From contig NZ_BAAAYO010000010.1 in assembly GCF_039536325.1 (NCBI RefSeq), positions 434,001 through 498,000 of the forward strand: a DNA stretch of 64,000 bases. The letters are read 5' to 3'. This document shows positions 8,090 through 16,415 of the stretch, piece after piece. The notes under the pieces are model-generated. The model saw only the letters and a program-made list of their open reading frames with translations, searched no databases and was not told the origin of the DNA. How positions within the stretch are numbered: position 1 is the stretch's first letter; each line of letters starts with the position of its first letter. Both the position numbers and the translations under genes were made by a program. This stretch comes from Paenibacillus_AB hodogayensis (GTDB lineage Bacteria > Bacillota > Bacilli > Paenibacillales > NBRC-103111).

Positions 8090-9238
8090 CTAATTGACGA
8101 GCAGCTTCAAAATACGGATGGCGTGACCGGTACTGTCTTCGTGTCTCTCCTCGGAGATTCTGACATCCAAGACATGCTCGCCTGGGGAAAGACCATCCGC
8201 AAATAGAACAATTTTAGGCCGGTAAAACATCGGACAATAGCGGTCGAAAAGCTGCACGGCTCGCCATTCTCCCCCGTCGACCGACACCTGGACATCGCCG
8301 GTGTCCATGCCGGCCAGCATCGATATCCCTCCCGCCGTGCCGGTAAACGGAATCCGGAATCCGGCTCCCGGCGATTCTGCGACGAATATATCCGCCGGAG
8401 GCGTCCAGTTGCACGTCCGCTCGGTCGTCCAGCCATTGACCGTCCGCCAGCCCGATACATTTGCCGCTTTATCCGGAGACACCAAATCCGCGTTCTCGTA
8501 GCAAAAAGGATCTATCGGCGCCGGCAGGTCCGCGATGTTTGCCGGCTCCGAAGCACGTGCTTGTAAAGCTTCTTCCAAAAAATGCTCCATAAATCGGCCG
8601 TACAAGGAGTACCCGTAATCGTTCGGGTGCACCTCATCGCCGCTAAGTTGCTCCCATTCCAGTTTGCCGGATTCGATCATCCGATAAATCTCCCCGGCGA
8701 TATGTACCGATGGAATCCGGTAATAGTCCGCCACTTCTTCGTGGTGGAAAATATTGAGCTGTCCCTTGCCGTTTGCGGAAAATTGCTTGATACCCGGCTT
8801 ATTGGCCAAATAAAGAAAGCAAATGCCGATCTTCGGGTTGATCCGCTTGGCTTGCCTGACGATTCCTTCCATCGCTCTGACCGATTCGGTCCGGTTTCCG
8901 GCATCATTCACCGCGTATTCGACAAACAGCAAATCAACAGGCCCGTCCTTGAACACATGCTCCTTAATCCGGAACGCGCCATAAACGGAATCGGTTCCGC
9001 CGATAGCCGCATTGACGAAGCGAAATGCAGTCTTGGGGAAACTGCGCTCCAAATAACGGCATGTCCATGCACGGTAGCTGCTGTGACTTGCATCCGAGGC
9101 ACCGGCTCCAGCTGTAACCGATCCCCCGATAAAAGCTACCGTCACCGGCTGACCGCTATTCAACTTAAGCGCTGTCGGATTAATCCCGCCACGGATGATA
9201 TAATCGGTAAAACGGCCTTCCCGCTTCGAGGATACCAT
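8090..9238 (-). CDS. SGNH/GDSL hydrolase (esterase or deacetylase)
   Basis: A 382-residue hydrolase. Block I (AFIGGSVTAGAG, about 33-44) carries the nucleophilic Ser, block III (VEYAVNDAGNR, about 106-116) the Asn, and block V (GDEVHPNDYGY, about 198-208) the Asp-His pair. A second, beta-rich domain follows from about residue 240 (FRIPFTGTAGGISML, VSVDGGEW), as in SGNH enzymes acting on polysaccharide acetyl groups. No signal peptide is seen, so it is probably cytoplasmic. GGAGATGAG precedes the ATG at 9238. The substrate is not known. Confidence 0.9.
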   Translation of the reverse strand: MVSSKREGRFTDYIIRGGINPTALKLNSGQPVTVAFIGGSVTAGAGASDASHSSYRAWTCRYLERSFPKTAFRFVNAAIGGTDSVYGAFRIKEHVFKDGPVDLLFVEYAVNDAGNRTESVRAMEGIVRQAKRINPKIGICFLYLANKPGIKQFSANGKGQLNIFHHEEVADYYRIPSVHIAGEIYRMIESGKLEWEQLSGDEVHPNDYGYSLYGRFMEHFLEEALQARASEPANIADLPAPIDPFCYENADLVSPDKAANVSGWRTVNGWTTERTCNWTPPADIFVAESPGAGFRIPFTGTAGGISMLAGMDTGDVQVSVDGGEWRAVQLFDRYCPMFYRPKIVLFADGLSPGEHVLDVRISEERHEDSTGHAIRILKLLVN

Positions 9239-9309
9239 TCACTCATCTCCATTCCAGTCTGTTCTGACTTCGACATTCGACGCCTTAAACGTGAGGAAAC
9301 GGATCTGTC

Positions 9310-9741
9310 CTACAGCTTTTTCGTCAATAAGAGCTCATCGTCCTGACGATAGTTGCCTTGTTCATAGGTTTTAATCGCAGCATGGTTTCTTCTACCTGTT
9401 AGTACTTTAACACTTTTCACTCCGCGTTTTTCTAAGTTTTCTTCCAAATAAAGCAGTAATGAAGCGGCAATGCCCTTTCTTCGAGCGTCTTCCTCCACAT
9501 ATAATTCGGTAATCTCTCCTTGAAGCCCGTTATAGCAAAATGATCGAAAACTCTGAGCGCAACCAAAACCAACGACTCTGCCGTCTATTTCTGCTACAGC
9601 AATCAATTCAGCGCTGTCATTTAGGCTCTCCAGTATGTCTGCGGAAGGCCTTGGGTCACCGCCGTTAAACGCTTGATTAAGCCTTGAAAGTTCATTTGCA
9701 TCACTTGGGCCCGCCAGTCTTATCCTTGCATCCAATCTCAT
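9310..9741 (-). CDS. GNAT family N-acetyltransferase
   Basis: A 143-residue acetyl-CoA-dependent acetyltransferase. Seen: acetyl-CoA binding motif A with EEDARRKGIAASLL (about 91-104), the preceding beta-strand ITELYVEE, and a C-terminal NHAAIKTYEQGNYR segment typical of the fold. The substrate is not predictable. It is a single gene between the GDSL hydrolase and the shikimate-kinase-like gene, all on the minus strand. Confidence 0.88.
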   Translation of the reverse strand: MRLDARIRLAGPSDANELSRLNQAFNGGDPRPSADILESLNDSAELIAVAEIDGRVVGFGCAQSFRSFCYNGLQGEITELYVEEDARRKGIAASLLLYLEENLEKRGVKSVKVLTGRRNHAAIKTYEQGNYRQDDELLLTKKL

Positions 9742-9793
9742 TCACCCCATCCCATTATAGATTATTGCATCGCATCCAGTTATGCGCCAAGCG

Positions 9794-10315
9794 TTACCCG
9801 TTGGTTGTATGCTCGCCATGTCTTGCTTGCACATTCTTTATAATTTCATAAACACAAAGTTCGATATCCTTATCGGAGCAATCAACAGTTTGATCGCTAT
9901 ACTTCATGTATAAAGGAGCTCTTTCCTCGTAGACATCCTTAAGACGTTTTCCTTTCTTAATTACAATGCCTCTGGTTGCTATGTTTAAGAGTCTCCTTTC
10001 AATTTCATCATAAGGGACATGTAAATAAACAATCGTTCCACCCCTTTGAAGGGCATTCATCGCTTTTTCCGAATAGACTACGCTTCCGCCTGTAGCGATC
10101 ACGCAATGGTCCAGTTGCAACTCGGACACGATCCGTTCTTCGATCTCCATAAATGTTTCTATGCCATCCTGATCAATAATATCTTGTAACAGCCTGCCTT
10201 CCTGTTGTTGGATAACAATATCCGTATCGACGAAATCCATGCCTAAAGCTTTTGCAAGCAGCACTCCCAAGGTGCTTTTGCCGGCCCCAGACATACCGAT
10301 CAGTACGATATTCAT
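9794..10315 (-). CDS. Shikimate kinase family protein
   Basis: A P-loop kinase of 173 residues. Walker A is GMSGAGKST (about 7-15), the substrate Asp motif is DFVDTD (about 29-34), the glycine-rich substrate loop is ATGGSVV (about 80-86), and the lid region has an Arg in ATRGIVI. This fits AroK, which phosphorylates shikimate in aromatic amino acid synthesis, but no other aro gene is near and a second aroK could exist elsewhere. The start at 10315 is chosen over an upstream ATG because AAGGA precedes it correctly. The neighbouring acetyltransferase ends 35 bases upstream. Confidence 0.8.
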   Translation of the reverse strand: MNIVLIGMSGAGKSTLGVLLAKALGMDFVDTDIVIQQQEGRLLQDIIDQDGIETFMEIEERIVSELQLDHCVIATGGSVVYSEKAMNALQRGGTIVYLHVPYDEIERRLLNIATRGIVIKKGKRLKDVYEERAPLYMKYSDQTVDCSDKDIELCVYEIIKNVQARHGEHTTNG

Positions 10316-10350
10316 CGTTTCCTTCACCCCTGTAAAATCTCGGTTTAGAG

Positions 10351-10863
10351 TCAATCGATACGAATTTCATAAAAAGCGGTCGGGTATTGGTTTAGAATCA
10401 AAGCCTCCCTAACTTTCACAAAGCCCTGCTTCTCATAAAATTCGCACAATCGCGGCCGGTCGGCAGCGCAATCCAGTCTCAAGGTATGTTTGCCTCGCGC
10501 AGCGGCCATCCTCTTGGCCCATGTTATCATCTGTGCCGCCATTCCTGTCCGGGCATACGACCTTCTTGCGGCAAGCTTGTGCAAATACAAGCACGGCTTG
10601 TGATCGTCCGCTCCGAATAGGAGGTCTTTCTCCTGAAGGACCATGGTCGCAACGGCCTGCTGGTCCAGGAAGCCCAGATACATATCGGCGACCGTGTAGC
10701 TGTCCAGCAGCCCCCGGACCGAATACTGCTTTTCGGTCCACATGTCCCTGCCTTCTCGTTTCAGCCAAAGGGCCGCCTCTTCCAGAATCAAAGACACTTC
10801 CCCGATTTCATCCTCGCGGATTCTCCTGATCAAGAGCTCCGCTGCTTCCGAATCCATCTGCAA
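10351..10863 (-). CDS. GNAT family N-acetyltransferase
   Basis: A 170-residue acetyltransferase. Motif A is present but slightly altered (KLAARRSYARTGMAAQMI, about 94-111), and the C-terminal part shows LRLDCAADRPRLCEFYEKQGF, a common GNAT ending. It lies 35 bases upstream of the shikimate-kinase-like gene on the same strand, so the two may form an operon. The ATG at 10863 lacks a strong ribosome site. Confidence 0.86.
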   Translation of the reverse strand: MQMDSEAAELLIRRIREDEIGEVSLILEEAALWLKREGRDMWTEKQYSVRGLLDSYTVADMYLGFLDQQAVATMVLQEKDLLFGADDHKPCLYLHKLAARRSYARTGMAAQMITWAKRMAAARGKHTLRLDCAADRPRLCEFYEKQGFVKVREALILNQYPTAFYEIRID

Positions 10864-11264
10864 ATTGCCCGCTCCTTTGTCCTTCGGCTGTCACACCGTT
10901 CTCATATAGACATCGCTTAAATGGCCGGCTTGATAATACGGATACTCCATCTTCTTCTGTACCACGCACAAATGCTATTCTCAATCCGGCATCAGCCCTC
11001 TCTTCACTTGGAAAATAAAATAAAAAAGCATCTGATCCGCGATGATCAAATACTTTGCCCAGGCGTACGGCATTTACAATATGCGCTCCCTTGTGGTGAT
11101 CCACATTACGCCAGTCGCGCATACCCGATATGTATTTTATTATACACGTCGTTTCCTTTTTTGCCCATCTGTTCGTGAAAATGTGGCGAGGCTGCCTATC
11201 TATACCAGAGCCTATTGAGCAAACGGGCAGTTGAAAATATATCATTCGTGTCCGAGCCATGCTA
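10864..11264. other. Intergenic stretch without a convincing gene
   Basis: Between the acetyltransferase start and the PadR promoter I see no supported gene. A minus-strand frame (about 10808-11122, MRDWRNVDHH...) has protein-like composition and a TATAAT-like box just upstream near 11131. However, it has only a weak ribosome site and runs through the acetyltransferase start in another frame. It could be a decayed gene. Confidence 0.4.
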
Positions 11265-11329
11265 TTGACAATCCCGCTACTACGTGTTACTTTATAGCAG
11301 TAGTAAGTATCACTTGATACCAGTGATAC
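11265..11329 (+). promoter_or_regulatory. Promoter and palindromic operator of the PadR operon
   Basis: TTGACA (11265-11270) is followed at 17 bases by TACTTT (11288-11293). Just downstream lies the perfect palindrome GTATCA-CT-TGATAC (11307-11320), and a third half-site GTGATAC ends at 11329; TATCAC and GTGATA also pair across nine bases (11308-11328). This is a natural binding site for the PadR regulator encoded immediately downstream (inference). Confidence 0.65.
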
Positions 11330-11348
11330 AGAATAGCAAGGAGTGATT

Positions 11349-11678
11349 GTGCTGGAAAACCTGACGGAAATGCTCAAAGGGGTGCTTGAGGGCTGCGTCC
11401 TTGAAATTATAAGCCGCAAAGAAACGTACGGCTACGAAATCACACGCCGGCTGAACGCCCTCGGCTTCACAGATGTTGTGGAGGGAACGGTGTACACGAT
11501 CCTAATCCGGCTCGAAAAAAACAAGTTGGTGGAGATTACCAAGAAGCCCTCCGATATGGGACCGCCGCGAAAGTTTTTCGCGATCAACGACGCCGGGCGC
11601 GAGGAACTACGGAGGATCTGGGAAAAATGGCAGTTCGTATCATCCAAGATTAACGAGTTAAAGGAGGAACAACAATGA
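11349..11678 (+). CDS. PadR family transcriptional regulator
   Basis: A 109-residue winged-helix repressor. Seen: the PadR core LEIISRKETYGYEI and the wing region VEGTVYTILIRLEKNKLV, followed by the family pattern GPPRKFFAINDAG. The GTG at 11349 is used because AAGGAG lies 5 bases upstream; a GTG at 11343 overlaps that site. It is the first gene of a five-gene operon and its stop overlaps the next start as ATGA. PadR proteins of this type often sense drugs or cell-envelope stress and derepress a linked ABC exporter, which matches the gene order. Confidence 0.92.
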   Translation: MLENLTEMLKGVLEGCVLEIISRKETYGYEITRRLNALGFTDVVEGTVYTILIRLEKNKLVEITKKPSDMGPPRKFFAINDAGREELRRIWEKWQFVSSKINELKEEQQ

Positions 11679-12022
11679 ATTTTTGGGAAAAAATCACCGG
11701 AAGTGACATGACTAAAGAATTTAAAACGTTTGAAACGCGAGCAAACAAGCTGCCAGCCGATTATCAAGCGGCATGGGAGAAAATGAAGGTCAATCTTTGG
11801 TCGCACTCGGATTTCACCGGTCGCAACCTCATGCCAATTTTTGACGGTGTGCTTGGCCTGCTCGAAGAAACGGCCGCGGACGGTCAGAGTGTCCAAGACG
11901 TTTTGGGTGACGATATCACAGGCTTCTGTAAAGCGCTGGCCGGCGAAGAGGGGGCAAAGTCTTTGCGCGACAAGTGGCGCGAGCAGCTCAACAATAATAT
12001 CGCTAAAAAATTAGGCAAATAG
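11675..12022 (+). CDS. DUF1048 domain protein
   Basis: A 115-residue, mostly alpha-helical DUF1048 protein with no signal peptide or membrane segment. Recognised from the LPADYQAAWEKMKVNLW and DDITGFCKAL patterns. It is translationally coupled to the PadR gene (ATGA) and is one of two tandem DUF1048 paralogues. The family has no known role, but it is repeatedly found between PadR regulators and ABC exporters in Firmicutes, which suggests a role in sensing or controlling the transporter. Confidence 0.88.
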   Translation: MNFWEKITGSDMTKEFKTFETRANKLPADYQAAWEKMKVNLWSHSDFTGRNLMPIFDGVLGLLEETAADGQSVQDVLGDDITGFCKALAGEEGAKSLRDKWREQLNNNIAKKLGK

Positions 12023-12031
12023 GAGGATAAC

Positions 12032-12379
12032 ATGAGAATACAAGATATGATCGAAGGCAAAAAAGAGTGGCGAGCGCACATGGCGCGCGTCAAAGCGCTC
12101 CCGCAAGATTATCAGATTGTTTATAAAGAAATTCAAAAATATCTCTTTAAGGTCGGCCCTGTTGAGCTAACCGACGGAATAAGTTTACTCTCGGGAATTA
12201 TCGATCTTTTTGAAGAGGGCGCGGCCTTGGGAAAAGGTGTGCTCGAAGTGACGGGCAGTGACGTAGCGGCTTTCAGCGACGATCTAATCAAAGATTCCAA
12301 AACTTACGCCGACATCTATCAAGAATCTGTTGACCAAGAAGTTAACAAGGCCATGAGAAAGGTTACGGATAAAAAGTAA
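12032..12379 (+). CDS. DUF1048 domain protein (second copy)
   Basis: A 115-residue paralogue of the preceding protein. It shares the helical pattern ALPQDYQIVYKEIQKYLF and the GSDVAAFSDDL segment but is otherwise divergent, so the duplication is old. It follows 9 bases after its neighbour, with AGGAGG before the ATG. It ends 12 bases before the ABC ATPase gene, firmly in the same operon. Confidence 0.88.
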   Translation: MRIQDMIEGKKEWRAHMARVKALPQDYQIVYKEIQKYLFKVGPVELTDGISLLSGIIDLFEEGAALGKGVLEVTGSDVAAFSDDLIKDSKTYADIYQESVDQEVNKAMRKVTDKK

Positions 12380-12391
12380 AGGGGGATCGGG

Positions 12392-13138
12392 ATGGAAAAA
12401 GCAATTGAAGTGAAAGGTCTGCGAAAGTCTTTCAAGGACAAAGAAGTCCTAAAGGGCGTCGATTTTGAAGTGAAGCGAGGCGAGATTTTCGCCCTGCTTG
12501 GCTCCAACGGCGCGGGCAAGACGACGATTGTCAGAATCCTCACTACGCTGCTCCAACAGGACGGAGGCACCGCCACTATAATCGGATTTGACGTCGCGTC
12601 AAAACCCGAGAATGTGCGGCAGGCGATCAGTCTAACCGGGCAATTTGCCGCCGTGGACGAGATATTGACCGGGCGGGAAAATCTTATCATGATCGCCAAA
12701 CTGCGCCACCTTACAAATCCGCGTCATGTCGCGGATGATTTACTGAATCGCTTTGGCTTGAACGACGCCGCCGACCGCAAGGTGTCCACCTATTCGGGCG
12801 GTATGCGCCGCAGGCTCGACATTGCCATGAGCCTGATCGGAAAACCGCAGCTCATTTTCCTCGACGAACCAACCACAGGCCTTGACCCCGAGGCACGCAT
12901 GGAGGCTTGGACGATTGTCAAGGAGCTTGCCGACGGTGGCACAACGGTATTCCTGACCACTCAGTATTTGGATGAGGCTGAACAGCTTGCCGATACAATT
13001 GCCATTTTGCATAAGGGCAAGATTATTGCCAATGGCACGCTGGAGGAACTGAAGAAGCTGTTCCCACCCGCAAAGACGGAATACGTGGAAAAACAACCTT
13101 CATTGGAGGAAATATTCCTCGCAATCATTGGTAAATAG
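12392..13138 (+). CDS. ABC transporter ATP-binding protein, drug-export type
   Basis: A 248-residue nucleotide-binding subunit. Walker A GSNGAGKTT (about 36-44), signature YSGGMRRRLD (about 134-143) and Walker B LIFLDEPTTGLDP (about 153-165) are intact. The switch region reads TTQYLDEAE, with Gln where many ABC proteins have His, as is usual in the DrrA-like drug-resistance subfamily. The C-terminal extension is shorter than in typical 300-residue DrrA proteins. Together with the permease 14 bases downstream it should form an ABC-2 exporter. Confidence 0.93.
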   Translation: MEKAIEVKGLRKSFKDKEVLKGVDFEVKRGEIFALLGSNGAGKTTIVRILTTLLQQDGGTATIIGFDVASKPENVRQAISLTGQFAAVDEILTGRENLIMIAKLRHLTNPRHVADDLLNRFGLNDAADRKVSTYSGGMRRRLDIAMSLIGKPQLIFLDEPTTGLDPEARMEAWTIVKELADGGTTVFLTTQYLDEAEQLADTIAILHKGKIIANGTLEELKKLFPPAKTEYVEKQPSLEEIFLAIIGK

Positions 13139-13152
13139 GAGGGGAAGTCACA

Positions 13153-13914
13153 ATGAATGAGCATTTTTTCAGCGACATGAGCGTGATGCTCGGACGTTCC
13201 ATGCGCCATATTTTGCGAAGCATGGACACCATCTTCACGGTTTGCATCACTCCGATTGCAATGATGCTGCTATTCGTCTATGTGTTTGGCGGTGCAATCC
13301 AAACCGGTACGGATAACTATGTGAATTACCTGTTGCCCGGTATCCTACTCATTGCGATTGCAAGCGGTATATCCTATACGGCGTACCGCCTGTTTTTGGA
13401 TAAACAACGGGGCATCATTGAGCGGTTCCACTCCATGCCGATTTCGCGTTCCGCCGTGCTGTGGGGGCATGTGCTTACCTCGGTAGTATCCAACGTCATT
13501 TCTGTTGTCGTAATCATTCTCGTAGCGCTCATTATGGGCTTTCGCTCATCGGCGGGGGTACTGTCCTGGCTTGCCGTAGCCGGAATACTCGTGCTGTTTA
13601 CGCTGGCTTTGACTTGGGTCGCGGCGATTGCCGGACTGTCTGCGACATCGGTGGAAGGCGCAAGCGTGTTTTCCTATCCGCTTATCTTCCTGCCGTTTAT
13701 CAGTTCGGCCTTTGTGCCGACCGAAACGATGCCGTCAGTCGTACGCGCCTTTGCCGAAAACCAGCCGGTGACCTCTATCGTAGAAACCATTCGTGCACTA
13801 TTGTCGAGTCAACCGGTAGGCCATGATATCTGGGTCGCTATTGCGTGGTGCTTAGGGATACTGATCGTCGCCTATCTATTTGCGGTGCGCGCATACAAAC
13901 GGAAAGCAGCTTAA
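13153..13914 (+). CDS. ABC-2 type transporter permease
   Basis: A 253-residue membrane subunit with about six hydrophobic segments. Seen: the ABC-2 motif DKQRGIIERFHSMPISR (about 80-96) and the C-terminal ABC2-signature region with FVPTETMPSVVRAFAENQPVTS. It pairs with the ATPase upstream. The operon probably exports a toxic or signalling molecule; the substrate cannot be deduced. AGGAGGGGA precedes the ATG. Confidence 0.92.
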   Translation: MNEHFFSDMSVMLGRSMRHILRSMDTIFTVCITPIAMMLLFVYVFGGAIQTGTDNYVNYLLPGILLIAIASGISYTAYRLFLDKQRGIIERFHSMPISRSAVLWGHVLTSVVSNVISVVVIILVALIMGFRSSAGVLSWLAVAGILVLFTLALTWVAAIAGLSATSVEGASVFSYPLIFLPFISSAFVPTETMPSVVRAFAENQPVTSIVETIRALLSSQPVGHDIWVAIAWCLGILIVAYLFAVRAYKRKAA

Positions 13915-13976
13915 TGTTTGCCAGTGACGTTCTATCACTCCTTTAATGTCAGAGTAATGGGGAATAAAGATAACCA

Positions 13977-14015
13977 GGGAGCAGACTGCCACGGGCGCCT
14001 GTTCCCTTTTTATTG
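13977..14015 (+). terminator. Probable terminator of the PadR-ABC operon
   Basis: An imperfect stem AGGGAgCAG / CTGtTCCCT with a long loop is followed by TTTTTATT, 60 bases after the permease stop. The rest of 13915-14197 holds no convincing gene. A minus-strand frame at 13876-14145 overlaps the permease end and is not recognised. Confidence 0.5.
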
Positions 14016-14197
14016 AAGTAGGCGTCAAATCGTGGATGTCGTACTTTTTAGAACGAATTATTTTTGCCTTTGTTTTTTCGCCTACCTCATCTATTGGTAG
14101 CTCCCCGGGAATCTTCGCTCTAACGATTGCAGCAAATACGGACATCTTCTGCTCGCTGAACTAACGGTGCACGAAAGCTGAATCATACAACAATGAT

Positions 14198-14226
14198 GAG
14201 GCTGCCGAATCGTACCGGCAGCTTCG
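14198..14226. repeat. Terminator-like hairpin, copy A of a duplicated 29-bp element
   Basis: Contains the inverted repeat GCTGCCG ... CGGCAGC around a 6-8 base loop. The same 29-base sequence, with a single difference, occurs at 16334-16362. Here it lies downstream of the LysR gene. Confidence 0.8.
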
Positions 14227-14290
14227 ACTTATTACTCCCCAACGAGGCTTCTTCAAGTACCGCTATTTCGCTGTAACCATTCTTTCGCCC
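14227..14290 (-). pseudogene. Relic of an acetyltransferase 3' end
   Basis: On the minus strand this stretch reads RKNGYSEIAVLEEASLGS. It lines up without gaps with the C-terminal part of the acetyltransferase at 16416-16856 (RKHGYSEVAVFEDAPTGS), roughly three-quarters identical at the DNA level. It overlaps the last codons of the LysR gene in another frame and is followed by the same hairpin as the intact gene. It is probably what remains of a duplicated gene. Confidence 0.6.
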
Positions 14291-15174
14291 GCCGGCAGGA
14301 TGGACGCAGATACGACGATCTCCATAAATTTGTTGGCGGCAACGGACATCGGAGCTTCCTTCAAACGGACGATGCCGAAATCGATCATCGGCAGCGGTCG
14401 ATCCAGCTTCACTTCATACAGAGTGCCGGCTTCCAGCTCTTCTTTAATAAATTGCTTGACCACGCACGAAAGGCCCAACCCGGCTTTGGCAAAATCGATC
14501 AAAATGTCCCGGCTGCCGATCTCGAAAGCGGGTTGAATCGTTAATCCGTGTGCGGCGAAAAATTGATCCAGCGTTTTTCGGGAGGTCATATGGTCCGGGA
14601 AGACGACAAGCGGATATTGGATTAACCGCTCCAACGAAACGGTATTGTCGGAAAGGAATTTATATTTTTCGCCGACCACAAAGCAGTCCTGTACGGTCAA
14701 CACGTTCACGGATGTCATCATGTTGTCGTCTACGGGCGTCCGGACCAGGCAGAAATCGATGGTCCCGTCTCTCAGGTGCTGCAAACAGCCAAGCGTCGAA
14801 CTCGTGACCAGCTTGATTTTAATATCCGGATAATGCTGTTGAAAATAAATAAGAGACGGCAGCAGCACATAGCGAATGGTGGAATCGCTCGCCCCGATTC
14901 TCACTTCCCCGCTGTTCAGATTGACGACCTCGCCCATTTTTTTCTCTGCCGACGAAATAAGCCCGTAAGCTTGTTCGATAAAAGAAAAAAGCATCTTGCC
15001 GTCAACCGTCAGTTCGACGCCTTTCGGTGTTCGGACAAATAGGTTCAGCCGCAAAGCATCCTCGAGCTGCTTGATCGCCAAACTGGCGCCCGGCTGTGTC
15101 AGATGCAGTTGTTTGGCCGCTTTGGAAATAGACCCCGCTACGGCGGTGAAATAAAAAATGCGGTAAAGCTCCAA
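14263..15174 (-). CDS. LysR family transcriptional regulator
   Basis: A 303-residue regulator with an N-terminal winged helix-turn-helix (AAKQLHLTQPGASLAIKQLE, about 19-38) and a C-terminal effector-binding domain (from about 90). The TTG at 15174 is the first ordinary start codon, but the best ribosome site (GGGAGG at 15192-15197) is 17 bases away. It fits instead an ATC at 15183 or 15180, giving the family-typical beginning I-N-L-E-L-Y-R. The last residues read into a relic of another gene. It is divergent from the BadF-type kinase, which it probably regulates. Confidence 0.9.
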   Translation of the reverse strand: MELYRIFYFTAVAGSISKAAKQLHLTQPGASLAIKQLEDALRLNLFVRTPKGVELTVDGKMLFSFIEQAYGLISSAEKKMGEVVNLNSGEVRIGASDSTIRYVLLPSLIYFQQHYPDIKIKLVTSSTLGCLQHLRDGTIDFCLVRTPVDDNMMTSVNVLTVQDCFVVGEKYKFLSDNTVSLERLIQYPLVVFPDHMTSRKTLDQFFAAHGLTIQPAFEIGSRDILIDFAKAGLGLSCVVKQFIKEELEAGTLYEVKLDRPLPMIDFGIVRLKEAPMSVAANKFMEIVVSASILPAGERMVTAK

Positions 15175-15232
15175 ATTGATGATGGTTATATCCTCCCGTA
15201 ATACCCGTTATCCGATATAATTATTTTCCTTA

Positions 15233-15261
15233 ATGATACATGCGGGGTAAGATGGTTACAA
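15233..15261 (-). promoter_or_regulatory. Probable promoter of the LysR gene
   Basis: On the minus strand, TTGTAA (15256-15261) and TATCAT (15233-15238) are separated by exactly 17 bases. They lie in the 130-base region shared with the divergent kinase gene, where LysR proteins usually bind. Confidence 0.5.
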
Positions 15262-15306
15262 GAATCATAGACTTATTCATCATACAGTAGTGGGGGCGTT
15301 TCATTC

Positions 15307-16287
15307 ATGGCGGTACAAGAAGCGGTAATCGGAATCGACGGAGGCGGGTCTTACACCAGGGTCATGGTCAGCGATCTTCAAGGGCGTATCCTTTCCTATG
15401 CGGAAGGAGGCGCATCGTCCATTCATAAAGATAGCAACGCCGTCCAGAACGTTCGCTCGGCTATACAGGATGCTCTTGCGAAAGCGGAATGCAATCCGTG
15501 GAACGTAAAAGGGCTTTGTGCGGGTATTGCCGGATACGACTCCGAGAATGATTTGGAATGGGTCGAAGCATTGACTGCCGTAGAAGGGCTGGATGGTCCG
15601 AAGCAGCATGTCAATGACGCCGTCATCGCTCATGCGGGTGCGTTTCTCGGGGAGCCGGGCATCGTAGTCGTTTCCGGTACCGGGTCGATCCTGTTCGCCA
15701 TTACGGAGGACGGTACCCAGCGCCGAAATTACGATTACCGCCATTACGCCTCGAGCGCAGCCAGATTTCTTTCCTATGACTCGGTTTTCGAGATGTTGGC
15801 CGGCCATGTTCACCAGTCGGACCAGCAAATGATTGAAGACGTTCTTCGTTACTGGAACGCCAGGGATATGGATCATTTCCGCAGCATAGCCGCGGGCGGT
15901 TTCGTGGAAGACCGCCAAGAGCGCGACAAGCTGTTCGGACAGATGGCGCCGATCGTAACCGATGCCGCTTATGGAGGGAGTCGTCTGGCCCGGGTCGTGT
16001 GCGACAAGGCCGTCCGCGAAATCGCCGTAGGCGTAGAAATACTCGGTTCCTGCTTTCACAGCGAACGTGTCGCGGTGACGGGCATCGGCAGCGTCATCAA
16101 CAGCCCCTATATGAAATCGGCGCTTGCCGCCAAGCTGCAGCCAGGACGCAACAAACAATATCGCCTTGCCGATCCTGCGTTGTCCGCGGTGTCCGGTGCG
16201 GTGCTTATGGCATTGAAGCACGTCCGTGCTCCGCTTGGTCCGGACACACTTCGGGAAATAGGCAAGCACCCCCGGTCGGCTTATTGA
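15307..16287 (+). CDS. BadF/BadG/BcrA/BcrD ATPase family protein, probable N-acetylglucosamine kinase
   Basis: A 326-residue sugar-kinase/HSP70-fold ATPase. PHOSPHATE-1 motif GIDGGGSYTRV (about 8-18) and PHOSPHATE-2 VVVSGTGSILFA (about 118-129) are clear, and the C-terminal half keeps the fold (VAVTGIGSVINS). Gram-positive members of this size usually phosphorylate N-acetylglucosamine or related cell-wall sugars; that activity is inferred from the family only. The family's usual Gly-rich adenosine motif is less evident. It has no strong ribosome site. The divergent LysR gene suggests substrate-responsive control. Confidence 0.85.
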   Translation: MAVQEAVIGIDGGGSYTRVMVSDLQGRILSYAEGGASSIHKDSNAVQNVRSAIQDALAKAECNPWNVKGLCAGIAGYDSENDLEWVEALTAVEGLDGPKQHVNDAVIAHAGAFLGEPGIVVVSGTGSILFAITEDGTQRRNYDYRHYASSAARFLSYDSVFEMLAGHVHQSDQQMIEDVLRYWNARDMDHFRSIAAGGFVEDRQERDKLFGQMAPIVTDAAYGGSRLARVVCDKAVREIAVGVEILGSCFHSERVAVTGIGSVINSPYMKSALAAKLQPGRNKQYRLADPALSAVSGAVLMALKHVRAPLGPDTLREIGKHPRSAY

Positions 16288-16333
16288 CGATTAGAAACGT
16301 TTCGTATACCGGATGAATGCCCTTTAGCGCAGA

Positions 16334-16362
16334 GAGGCTGCCGAATCGTGCCGGCAGCTTCG
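16334..16362. terminator. Bidirectional terminator hairpin, copy B of the 29-bp element
   Basis: The stem GCTGCCG / CGGCAGC is 28 of 29 bases identical to 14198-14226. It lies between the ends of the convergent BadF-type kinase and acetyltransferase genes, where a shared terminator is expected. Confidence 0.6.
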
Positions 16363-16415
16363 TCTTGAGGGCTTGTTCCTCCCCCCTCAGTGCGCTAAAA
16401 CGAAATCGCGGTGTA

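Noticed and set aside
10808..11419. 203-codon minus-strand frame before the PadR gene
   Set aside because: It runs across the PadR start and the acetyltransferase start in another frame and lacks a ribosome site. At best a decayed gene in 10890-11122.
13876..14145. 89-codon minus-strand frame after the ABC permease
   Set aside because: It overlaps the permease end and has no recognisable family. A purine-rich stretch before its ATG is too close to act as a ribosome site.
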